Assembly (NCBI GenBank): GCA_005786915.1
Contig: SYCM01000044.1
Location: 1-8,666, forward strand
Length of the DNA stretch: 8,666 nucleotides
Reading direction: 5' to 3'
DNA from: Bacteroidota bacterium
GTDB lineage: Bacteria > Bacteroidota > Bacteroidia > Flavobacteriales > Schleiferiaceae
Part shown: positions 1-6,434 of the stretch, in pieces
Numbering within the stretch: position 1 is the first letter of the stretch
Layout of the letters: each line of letters starts with the position of its first letter
Notes under the pieces: model-generated
The model's input: the letters and a program-made list of their open reading frames with translations, nothing else
The model's database searches: none
Told to the model about the DNA's origin: nothing
Made by a program: the position numbers and the translations under genes

Positions 1-1004
1 AGGTCGTCGGGCACGACTCCGAGTGTCACCTTAAAGCGCGGGGTGTCGCTGGCGCTGCTCTTGGTTTTGGTGAACGGAATCTCGGGCTGGCGGTCAAGCG
101 CACGAAGCACGGCTTCGACCAGGTCGGCGACCTCGGCGAGTCCGTCGAAGTTGATTTTATCGGCGTCGTCGCTCGGCATGTGGTAGTCGGCGTGCTGGCC
201 GGTGAACAGGTGCATTACGGGCACGTCAGTTAGGTAGAACGAGGTGTGGTCTGAGGGGCCCACGCCGCTGGAATCTATTTTGAGGCGAAAGCGGTCGGCG
301 GCTCCGGCTGCGGCGAGGGCGGGGGGCCAGGCGGGCGAGGTTCCGACGCCGTACAGGGCGAGTTGGCGGGTGGCACCGAGGCGTCCGACCATGTCCATGT
401 TGACCATGGCGGCTGGTTTGACGGGCAGGGCGGCCAGCTTTTTGGCGAGGTCGTTTGAGCCCCACAGGCCCTGCTCTTCGCCCGAAAAGGCGACGAGGAT
501 TACGCTGCGCTGGAGTTTGGCGCGCTTGAAGCGGTAGGCGAGTTCGAGCACGGCGGCCACGCCGCTTGCGTTGTCGTCGGCTCCGTTGTGGATGGCGGAA
601 TCTTTACCGCGGTAAAGGCTGCCTTCGCCGCCCCAGCCCCAGTGGTCGTAGTGGGCTCCCACGACCAGCGGAGCCAGTTTGGTGTTGCGGCCCGGCACGA
701 CGCCAACCAGGTTGGTTCCAGTGACGGGCGATCCGTGGGCCACGCCGTGCACCTTGGGTTGGGCGCTAAAGGTAACGCGGTAGCCGGGGGCCAGTTCGTG
801 CTCGTCCAGCTTGAGCGTGGCCATGCGGCCGCTGAGGTAGGCGGCGGCTTTTTGCTCGCCGCGGGTTCCGACTTTGCGGCCCTCCATGGCGTCGTCGGCG
901 AGCACGTACACGTCGGCGCGGAGCCGTTCAACGGCCCGGGTTGACTGCCCCTGAGCCCAATGAGCCCCGATGAGCAGTGCAAAAAGTAGGATTCGATGCA
1001 TCAT
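1..1004 (-). CDS. Secreted M28-family zinc metallopeptidase, C-terminus missing (runs off left edge)
   Basis: This is a partial gene of 334 readable codons that continues beyond base 1. Residues 1-19 look like a signal peptide (hydrophobic LLFALLIGAHWA, then AQGQ), so the product is probably exported to the periplasm or surface. The M28 di-zinc site is complete: His118 in GAHYDH, Asp143/144 in GADDNASG, the Glu176-Glu177 pair in SGEEQG, Asp204 in NMDMVG and His275 in DYHMPSDD. The family cleaves N-terminal residues or small peptides using two zinc ions. The last residues (about 322-334, RFKVTLGVVPDD) resemble the start of the PDZ-like domain carried by many Bacteroidota M28 peptidases, but too little is present to be sure. 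Two ATG codons lie in tandem at 1004 and 1001; either could be the start. The start lies 11 bases after the antiporter stop, without a Shine-Dalgarno sequence, which suggests co-transcription. The exact substrate cannot be told. Confidence 0.9.
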   Translation of the reverse strand, partial: MMHRILLFALLIGAHWAQGQSTRAVERLRADVYVLADDAMEGRKVGTRGEQKAAAYLSGRMATLKLDEHELAPGYRVTFSAQPKVHGVAHGSPVTGTNLVGVVPGRNTKLAPLVVGAHYDHWGWGGEGSLYRGKDSAIHNGADDNASGVAAVLELAYRFKRAKLQRSVILVAFSGEEQGLWGSNDLAKKLAALPVKPAAMVNMDMVGRLGATRQLALYGVGTSPAWPPALAAAGAADRFRLKIDSSGVGPSDHTSFYLTDVPVMHLFTGQHADYHMPSDDADKINFDGLAEVADLVEAVLRALDRQPEIPFTKTKSSASDTPRFKVTLGVVPDD

Positions 1005-1015
1005 GGTTCGTGCGT

Positions 1016-2251
1016 TCAGTCCCGTTCCGTGCCCAACCAGCGGAACGACCGCTTCAGTAGCATCGGCGTGTTCAGGGTGGTAAAGACCCCCATAATGACC
1101 AGGATGCTGAACAACTCCGTGCCGATCAGGCCCTCGCGGTAGGCGATGTTGGCGATGACCAGCTCCATAATGCCGCGGGCGTTCAGGCCGATGCCCAGAG
1201 TCAAGGCTTTGCGGTGGCGCAGTCCGGCGAAGCGGGCTCCGAGGTAGCCTCCGACGATTTTGCTCGCAAACGATACCCCGACGATCGACAGCAGCAAGCC
1301 CCAAGCGGTGATCGACGAAAAGCGGAATTCCAGTCCGATGCCCGCAAAGAAAATGGGGGCCAAAAAGCCCATGGCCATGCCGTGGGTGGTTTTCTCAAAT
1401 TCCGCAAAATGGGCCGCGCCCAGCAGCTCTTTGCTCAGCAGCATGGAGGCAAAGAAGGCACCGATGATGAAGTGCAGGCCCACCGCCTCGGTCAGCGAGG
1501 CAAAAATCAAGATGAAGGCAAACATGATGGCAAGCAGGGACTCTTTTCCGCGCATCAGGGTGAGCAGCTTGTCGAGCTGGGCCTCGATGAAGTTTTGGCG
1601 GTCCGTCAGTCGGTTGATCAGTCGGTAGGCCAAAATGAGTCCGGCGAGGAGGAGCACGATTTTGCCCAGGGTTAACGCAATCGTTTGCCCCAGGACTTCG
1701 ATGCTCGAATTGTCGGTACTGTTGATGTCGAGCAGCACTCCCAAGATGGTGAGGGCGAGCACGTCGTCGAAGATGGCGACCGAAATAATGCGCTGCCCAA
1801 TTTCGGACTTGAGCTGCCCGAGGTCCATCAAAATGCGCACGCTCACCGGCAGGGCGGTGATGGCCACACAGAGTCCGACAAAAATGGACGAAACCAGTTC
1901 GAGGTCAAAGGCCTGGGCCACCGCAAAACCCGATCCGATGGGGATGAAAAAAGCCATGAGCGAAGTGACGAGGTTGCGCCCGGTCGACGTTTTGGCGATG
2001 TCGCGAATGTTGATTTCGAGCCCGGCAATGATCACGAGCAGGAAGACGCCGAGCTCGCTGATGACCTTGAGCTCTTCGTTGCGCACCATGAGGTTGAGCA
2101 TGCTCGGTCCGAGGACCACGCCGGCGAGGATTTCGCCGATCATGGCAGGCTGCTTGAAGCGCTCCATCACCTCGCCAAATACCCGGGCCAAAACCAGCAG
2201 CAGGAGCAGGTTGGCAAAAAAGGGCAAATGCAGGATGGGAAGGTGCTCCAT
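1016..2251 (-). CDS. CPA2-family cation/proton antiporter, membrane domain only
   Basis: The 411-residue product is almost entirely hydrophobic helices and belongs to the Na+(K+)/H+ exchanger (CPA2) family of inner-membrane transporters. Recognisable elements are GEILAGVVLGPS (39-50), ITALPVSVRIL (131-141, the unwound-helix region), an Asp162-Asp163 pair in the ion-binding helix (AIFDDVLAL), GIGLEFRF (304-311) and GLNARGIMEL (355-364) with Arg359 and Glu363. In characterised relatives such as NapA, a DD pair goes with electrogenic 2H+/1Na+ exchange, whereas the KefB/KefC type has one acidic residue here; electrogenic exchange is therefore likely but inferred. The protein stops just after the last helix, so it lacks the C-terminal TrkA-N/RCK regulatory domain of Kef proteins. 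It starts 21 bases after the typA stop and ends 11 bases before the peptidase start, so it is probably the middle gene of a transcript. Its ion (Na+ or K+) cannot be read from sequence alone. Confidence 0.88.
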   Translation of the reverse strand: MEHLPILHLPFFANLLLLLVLARVFGEVMERFKQPAMIGEILAGVVLGPSMLNLMVRNEELKVISELGVFLLVIIAGLEINIRDIAKTSTGRNLVTSLMAFFIPIGSGFAVAQAFDLELVSSIFVGLCVAITALPVSVRILMDLGQLKSEIGQRIISVAIFDDVLALTILGVLLDINSTDNSSIEVLGQTIALTLGKIVLLLAGLILAYRLINRLTDRQNFIEAQLDKLLTLMRGKESLLAIMFAFILIFASLTEAVGLHFIIGAFFASMLLSKELLGAAHFAEFEKTTHGMAMGFLAPIFFAGIGLEFRFSSITAWGLLLSIVGVSFASKIVGGYLGARFAGLRHRKALTLGIGLNARGIMELVIANIAYREGLIGTELFSILVIMGVFTTLNTPMLLKRSFRWLGTERD

Positions 2252-2272
2252 TCCCCAAATATAGCGGATATC

Positions 2273-4033
2273 CTAGCGCTTGCGCAGGCGGATGCTCTTG
2301 GGCGTTACCTCGACAAATTCGCCGGTTTGGACGTATTCGAGGGCCTCCTCCAGGCGCAGGACCTTTGCGGGCGCGATGCGCATTTTTTCGTCGGAGCCTG
2401 AAGCGCGCATGTTGGTGAGCTTCTTGCCTTTGGTCAAGTTGACTTCAAGGTCGTTACCGCGCGTGTGCTCGCCCACAATCTGCGACTTGTAGATCTCTTC
2501 GCCGGGTTCGATGAAGAAGATTCCGCGATCCTGAAGGCGGTCAATCGAGTAGGCCAAGGCGGTGCCCTGTTCCATAGAGATCAGTGAACCGTTCATTCGG
2601 CGCGGAATCTCCCCCCGCATCGGCTCAAAACCGGTGAAGCGGTGGTTCATAATGGCCTCTCCGGCGGTGGCCGTCAGCAGCGCCGAGCGCATTCCGATGA
2701 TGCCGCGGCTCGGAATCTTGAACGTGACCACCATGCGGTCACCCTTGGGGGTCATGTTGGTCATTTCGCCCTTGCGCAGGCTGGCCATTTCCACGGCGGT
2801 GCCGCTGTTTTCCTCAGGAAGGTCAATGATGAGCTCTTCGACGGGCTCGCACTTGACCCCGTCGATTTCTTTGGTGATGACGGTGGGCTGGCCAATTTGA
2901 AGCTCGTAGCCTTCGCGGCGCATCGTCTCGATCAAGATGGAAAGGTGCAGGACGCCGCGGCCGTACACATAAAACGAGTCGGCAGTTGCCCCCGGAACCA
3001 CGCGCAGGGCCAGGTTCTTCTCGAGCTCCTTCTCCAGGCGGTCTTTGAGGTGGCGGCTCGTCACAAACTTGCCTTCGCGGCCAAAAAACGGCGAGTCGTT
3101 GATCATGAAGAGCATGCTGAGCGTCGGCTCGTCGATCGCGATCGTGGGCAGCCCCTCGGGGTTTTCGGCGTCGGCAATGGTGTCGCCAATTTCAAACCCT
3201 TCGATTCCGGCTACGGCGCAAAGGTCGCCGGCCTGAACTTCGCTGATCTTGGACTTGCCCAGCCCTTCAAACGTAAAAAGCTCTTTGACTTTGGCTTTCG
3301 TAATGCTGCCGTCGCGTTTCACAACCGAAACGTTTCCGCCTTCCTTGAGAATGCCGCGGTGCAGGCGTCCGATGGCCATGCGGCCTTGGTAGCTGCTGTA
3401 GTCGAGGCTGGTGATGAGCATCTGCGGGGTGCCGGTGCGGAACTCTGCCGCGGGAACGTGCTCCAAAACGACGTCGAGCAAGTGCTCGATGTTGTCGGTG
3501 GGCGTCTTCCAGTCCGGACCCATCCAGTTGTTTTTGGCGGAGCCGTATACACATGGAAAATCGAGCTGCTCTTCGGTCGCGTCGAGTGAAAACATCAAAT
3601 CAAACACCATCTCGTGCGCCTGTTCAGGGTCGCAGTTGGGCTTGTCGACTTTGTTGACTACGACGATCGGACGGAGCCCCATTTGTAAGGCCTTCTGGAG
3701 GACAAAACGGGTTTGGGGCATCGGACCTTCGAACGCGTCGACCAGCAGGAGTACCCCGTCGGCCATATTTAGTACGCGCTCAACCTCGCCGCCAAAGTCG
3801 GCGTGCCCCGGAGTGTCAATAATGTTGATCTTGACCCCCTTGTAGGTCACGCTGACGTTCTTCGCGAGGATGGTGATTCCGCGCTCTCGCTCGAGGTCGT
3901 TGTTGTCGAGGATTAGCTCTCCGGTCTCCTGATTCGTGCGAAACAGCTGGCAGTGGTGCAATATTTTGTCAACCAGGGTGGTTTTGCCGTGGTCAACGTG
4001 GGCGATTATCGCAATATTTCGAATCGGAGTCAT
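2273..4033 (-). CDS. typA: Ribosome-associated translational GTPase TypA/BipA
   Basis: The 586-residue product is a full-length member of the TypA/BipA family (usually about 590-610 residues). These GTPases bind the 70S ribosome at the elongation-factor site and support ribosome assembly and growth under cold or other stress. All G motifs are present: AHVDHGKT (11-18), the switch I segment ERERGITI (48-55) with Thr54, DTPGH (73-77), NKVDK (127-131) and GSAK (164-167). The EF-G-like domains follow, with [14 protein letters not shown] in domain V and the TypA-specific C-terminal domain ending [12 protein letters not shown]. The start [18 protein letters not shown] is the usual one, directly before the first beta strand. 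It lies 60 bases after the carbonic anhydrase stop, with a hairpin in the gap and no Shine-Dalgarno sequence. The antiporter begins 21 bases downstream. Nothing looks damaged or unusual. Confidence 0.97.
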   Translation of the reverse strand: MTPIRNIAIIAHVDHGKTTLVDKILHHCQLFRTNQETGELILDNNDLERERGITILAKNVSVTYKGVKINIIDTPGHADFGGEVERVLNMADGVLLLVDAFEGPMPQTRFVLQKALQMGLRPIVVVNKVDKPNCDPEQAHEMVFDLMFSLDATEEQLDFPCVYGSAKNNWMGPDWKTPTDNIEHLLDVVLEHVPAAEFRTGTPQMLITSLDYSSYQGRMAIGRLHRGILKEGGNVSVVKRDGSITKAKVKELFTFEGLGKSKISEVQAGDLCAVAGIEGFEIGDTIADAENPEGLPTIAIDEPTLSMLFMINDSPFFGREGKFVTSRHLKDRLEKELEKNLALRVVPGATADSFYVYGRGVLHLSILIETMRREGYELQIGQPTVITKEIDGVKCEPVEELIIDLPEENSGTAVEMASLRKGEMTNMTPKGDRMVVTFKIPSRGIIGMRSALLTATAGEAIMNHRFTGFEPMRGEIPRRMNGSLISMEQGTALAYSIDRLQDRGIFFIEPGEEIYKSQIVGEHTRGNDLEVNLTKGKKLTNMRASGSDEKMRIAPAKVLRLEEALEYVQTGEFVEVTPKSIRLRKR

Positions 4034-4048
4034 AAGAAGTAGGGGGAG

Positions 4049-4077
4049 GGAAAAGCGCCGCGAAGGTACGCCTTTCC
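4049..4077 (-). other. Hairpin in the gap upstream of typA
   Basis: Read on the minus strand, arm GGAAAGGCG (4077-4069) pairs with CGCTTTTCC (4057-4049) around an 11-base loop. This gives nine pairs, one of them G·U. The wobble works only in RNA made from the minus strand, which fits a structure in the can-typA transcript. It ends 15 bases before the typA start. There is no U-run after the stem (CTCCCCC follows), so it is not a textbook terminator. It could be a weak terminator or attenuator, an RNA-processing site, or a 5' leader structure affecting typA translation, and it may also be chance. Confidence 0.4.
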
Positions 4078-4093
4078 GCAGACCCGGCCTCTT

Positions 4094-4729
4094 CTACTCC
4101 AGATTATCAAATCGGTACAACGGATCCAGATCGAAATCGTGCCCCACTTCGCAGAGCGGATTAATCAAACCGTCGGAAAGCCCGTACACCCAACCGTGCA
4201 GGGTGGGCGCCTGGCGTTGCTTCCAGGCCCGCTGGATCACGCTCGTCTTGGCAAGGTTCTGCACTTGTTCGCGCACGTTGAATTCCACCAAGCGGTTCAC
4301 GCGGTCGGTCGGATCTCTTTCCGTGTCAATTTCGGCAGAATGCAGCCGGTGCACGTCTTTGATGTTCCGCAGCCATTTGTTAATGATGCCAAACGAGTTG
4401 TTCGTGAGCGAAGCAGCGACCCCGCCGCATCCGTAGTGTCCGCAGACGATCACGTGCTCGACCTTCAGGTAGTGGACCGCATATTCTAGCACCGAAAGAA
4501 GGTTGAGGTCGGTATGCACCACCATGTTGGCGATGTTGCGGTGCACAAAAATCTCGCCTGGTGAAGTGCCCGTGATGGTGTCGGCCGGAACTCGGCTGTC
4601 GCTGCAACCAACCCATAAGTACTTGGGTGTTTGAATGCTCGAGAGCCGGTTGAAGTACTCGGGGTCGTCGTGGTGCCGGCCTTCAGACCAGGCCTTGTTG
4701 GCGAGCAGAAGTTGGTCGATGTCGCGCAT
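4094..4729 (-). CDS. can: Beta-class carbonic anhydrase
   Basis: The 211-residue product catalyses reversible CO2 hydration to bicarbonate in the cytoplasm. The zinc site matches the beta class: Cys42 and Asp44 with Arg46 in VGCSDSRVP, and His98 and Cys101 in CGHYGCGG. These positions coincide with those I recall for the E. coli Can enzyme (Cys42, Asp44, His98, Cys101), and the length is typical. GEIFVHRNIANMV (58-70) is another family signature. The start ATG is 21 bases downstream of the SulP transporter stop, so the two are very probably co-transcribed. That pairing, also seen as SulP-carbonic anhydrase fusions in other bacteria, suggests the enzyme works with the transporter in supplying or balancing bicarbonate. 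It ends 60 bases before typA. Confidence 0.96.
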   Translation of the reverse strand: MRDIDQLLLANKAWSEGRHHDDPEYFNRLSSIQTPKYLWVGCSDSRVPADTITGTSPGEIFVHRNIANMVVHTDLNLLSVLEYAVHYLKVEHVIVCGHYGCGGVAASLTNNSFGIINKWLRNIKDVHRLHSAEIDTERDPTDRVNRLVEFNVREQVQNLAKTSVIQRAWKQRQAPTLHGWVYGLSDGLINPLCEVGHDFDLDPLYRFDNLE

Positions 4730-4732
4730 GGC

Positions 4733-4750
4733 GTTGGGGATAAGTTGGGG
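4733..4750. repeat. Short 11-bp-period direct repeat in the SulP/can gap
   Basis: The plus strand reads GTTGGGG at 4733-4739 and again at 4744-4750, filling nearly all of the 21 bases between the SulP stop and the can start. On the coding (minus) strand this is a C-rich CCCCAAC repeat, so there is no Shine-Dalgarno sequence for can. Its role, if any, is unknown; a small tandem duplication is the simplest explanation. Confidence 0.5.
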
Positions 4751-6280
4751 TCAAAAGTTAGAAAGGTAGTCTTGATGCGGACTCCGGCGAACGGTAACCT
4801 CGATGCCTAGCAGGGCTGAGTGCGTGGCGAAGTCTTGCACCACCTCCAAGATGTCGGGGTCGACAAAGTCCGCCTGGGTGAAGTCGACCAAGAGCTTGCA
4901 GCCCTTGGGCAGCTTTTCGAGCGACTCCTTGAGCTTGCCTTTGTTGAGAAAGCTCACGTTGCGGCGCAGCTGCAAGATGTAGTTGGTTCCGATGTGGGTG
5001 AGCGACACCGTGCTCTTAAAGTCGTTGAAGGCAATGAACACCGTGGCCACCAGCAGGCCCACCGAGATTCCCTTGAGTAGGTCCGTGAGCAAAATGGCCA
5101 ACACGGTGACCGCAAACGGAATCCACTGCATGACGCCCTGGCGCACCAGCGGCAGTACCACCATGGTTGGGTGGGTCAGCTTGTAGCCCGTGGTGATGAG
5201 CACCGCCGCAAGGGTCGACAGCGGAATTTGGTTAAGGACGGGGGTCAACAGCAGCACACTCAGCGCCAAAATCACCCCGTGGGACACTGCGCTCCAGCGC
5301 GACTGGGCGCCTGCCTGGGCATTGACGCTGGTGCGCACCACCACCGAAGTCACGGGCAGGCCGCCGAGCAATCCCGACGCCATGTTGCCCACGCCTTGAG
5401 CCATAAGTTCACGATTGGTCGGAGTCACTCGTTTGAGCGGGTCGATACGGTCGGCGGCCTCGATGCTCAGCAAGCTCTCGAGGCTCGCAATCACCGCTAA
5501 GGTTAAGGCAATTGACCACACGGCGGGTTGGTTTAAGGCCGACCAATTGGGTGCAAACCAGGAGCTGCCTATGGACGGAAGCTGCACGCGATGCACCGCT
5601 GAGACGGACCAGTCTGCCCCCAGAAGGTCGGGAAGCGCCCCAGCCAGTAGGCTTCCGCCGGCGACCGCAATAAGGGCTGACGGAAGCACTTTGCCCAAGG
5701 CAGTTCCGGAATAGCCTGTGGCGTCGGCCACCTGAAGCCAGAGCAGCGACGCGATTCCGACCAGGGTGGCTCCAGGGCTGAAGGCGCCCAGAGCGTGCAG
5801 CATGCTGCTGAAGGTGTTCTCGGGACCGGGCTGATCAAAGCCCTCGTCGCCAAAGAAGTCGGCGTCGTAGCCCACTAGGTGCGGAATCTGCTTGAGGATT
5901 AGAATGAGTCCGATGGCCGCCATCATGCCCTTAATGACTGTATTGGGTACGTAGTGCCCTACTACCCCCAGCCGAAGAAGGCCGAGAACCACCTGCATGG
6001 CCCCCGCCAGCACGACGGCAACCAAAAAGAGTTCAAACGCTCCCAGTTCGAGTATGGCGCTAAAGACCACCGTCGTCAAACCTGCTGCTGGGCCTGAAAC
6101 GCTCAAGGGCGACTTACTCAAAAGACCTACTACGACTCCGCCTACGACTCCAGCCACTAGGCCACTGAGCAACGGAGCGCCCGAGCCGAGCGCAATGCCG
6201 AGGCACAAGGGCAGGGCCACAAGGAAAACTACAAGGGCGGCTGGCAAATCGGCCCGAGGATTAAAATAGAACAACTTCAT
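4751..6280 (-). CDS. SulP-family anion transporter with C-terminal STAS domain, probable bicarbonate transporter
   Basis: The product from the preferred start is 509 residues. SulP (SLC26) proteins are inner-membrane anion transporters; members next to or fused with carbonic anhydrase are generally considered bicarbonate carriers, like cyanobacterial BicA, although sulfate is a family alternative. Evidence is the N-terminal NPRADLPAALVVFLVALPLCLGIALGSG-type start (7-34), the SGPAAG loop (62-67), the segment around Glu268 (IASLESLLSIEAADRID), GLPVTSVVVRTSVNAQAGA (307-325), many hydrophobic helices up to about residue 418, and a short STAS domain at about 435-500 (LLVDFTQADFVDPDILEVV). The start MKLFYFNPRADLP at 6280 is chosen because family proteins begin there. 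The frame stays open to an ATG at 6388, but the extra 36 residues are not family-like and would cover the promoter region. The gene leads the minus-strand run, 21 bases before can. Confidence 0.92.
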   Translation of the reverse strand: MKLFYFNPRADLPAALVVFLVALPLCLGIALGSGAPLLSGLVAGVVGGVVVGLLSKSPLSVSGPAAGLTTVVFSAILELGAFELFLVAVVLAGAMQVVLGLLRLGVVGHYVPNTVIKGMMAAIGLILILKQIPHLVGYDADFFGDEGFDQPGPENTFSSMLHALGAFSPGATLVGIASLLWLQVADATGYSGTALGKVLPSALIAVAGGSLLAGALPDLLGADWSVSAVHRVQLPSIGSSWFAPNWSALNQPAVWSIALTLAVIASLESLLSIEAADRIDPLKRVTPTNRELMAQGVGNMASGLLGGLPVTSVVVRTSVNAQAGAQSRWSAVSHGVILALSVLLLTPVLNQIPLSTLAAVLITTGYKLTHPTMVVLPLVRQGVMQWIPFAVTVLAILLTDLLKGISVGLLVATVFIAFNDFKSTVSLTHIGTNYILQLRRNVSFLNKGKLKESLEKLPKGCKLLVDFTQADFVDPDILEVVQDFATHSALLGIEVTVRRSPHQDYLSNF

Positions 6281-6352
6281 ATTAAAACGATAGATAGCGA
6301 ATATAAGGGAGTTCAATGCACAAGTCTCGAAGGTTCTTGGAACATTTTTGGG

Positions 6353-6395
6353 CAATCCGAGTTCTTTACTTGGGTAAAAAAAATCCAATCCGAGT
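6353..6395. repeat. 10-bp direct repeat CAATCCGAGT, two copies 33 bp apart
   Basis: CAATCCGAGT occurs at 6353-6362 and 6386-6395. Both copies are on the same strand and perfect. The start-to-start distance of 33 bp is close to three helical turns, so a protein could contact both on one face of the DNA. The position inside the divergent promoter region makes it a candidate operator for an unidentified regulator. Two 10-bp copies within 154 bases are unlikely, though not impossible, by chance. Confidence 0.55.
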
Positions 6396-6405
6396 AAGTT
6401 GGATT
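6382..6405. repeat. 7-bp inverted repeat AATCCAA / TTGGATT
   Basis: Perfect arms at 6382-6388 and 6399-6405 flank a 10-base spacer. Centre-to-centre spacing of the arms is 17 bp. The left arm overlaps the second copy of the 10-bp direct repeat, and the right arm ends on the first base of the candidate -7 element for the decarboxylase gene. The layout suits a dimeric repressor or activator site, but no regulator gene is present in the window to support this. Confidence 0.4.
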
Positions 6406-6412
6406 ACCTTTG
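6405..6412 (+). promoter_or_regulatory. Candidate -7 element for the arginine decarboxylase gene
   Basis: TACCTTTG matches the Bacteroidota TAnnTTTG -7 consensus exactly and would place the transcript start roughly 10-20 bases before the ATG at 6435. No TTG occurs at the expected 17-23 bases upstream; that position is filled by an A-tract. The promoter would therefore be weak or activator-dependent, or the match may be accidental. Confidence 0.35.
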
Positions 6413-6434
6413 GCGCCCTTTTTAACTCTACTCC

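Larger units (their letters stand above)
6281..6434. promoter_or_regulatory. Divergent control region between the SulP gene and the arginine decarboxylase gene
   Basis: These 154 bases separate two outward-facing start codons, so promoters for both directions must lie here or overlap the genes. The region is more AT-rich than its flanks. It holds a 10-bp direct repeat, a 7-bp inverted repeat, an A-tract at about 6376-6383 and a small GTTC-TTG-GAAC palindrome at 6333-6343. On the minus strand TATATTCG (6305-6298) is one base off the TAnnTTTG -7 consensus and lies 17 bases before the SulP start, but no properly spaced -33 TTG accompanies it. I see no riboswitch or small gene. Confidence 0.6.

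Noticed and set aside
500..982. Minus-strand frame of 160 codons starting near the peptidase start
   Set aside because: It is out of frame with the M28 peptidase, whose frame carries the signal peptide and all zinc ligands and stays open to the window edge.
2256..2263. TATATTTG on the minus strand, an exact -7 match in front of the antiporter gene
   Set aside because: It lies only four bases from the ATG and has no TTG at the expected distance upstream, so it would imply an unsupported leaderless start. It is probably chance in an AT-rich junction.
1635..3589. Long plus-strand open frames (1635-2264, 1685-2401, 2642-3589) across the antiporter and typA genes
   Set aside because: They lie opposite well-recognised minus-strand genes, have low-complexity compositions and no recognisable domains.
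6333..6343. GTTC-TTG-GAAC palindrome in the divergent region
   Set aside because: Four-base arms are expected by chance in a region of this size; not claimed as a binding site by itself.
6281..6388. Upstream extension of the SulP gene to an ATG at 6388
   Set aside because: The 36 extra residues do not look like a SulP N-terminus and would occupy the divergent promoter region; the ATG at 6280 gives the standard start.
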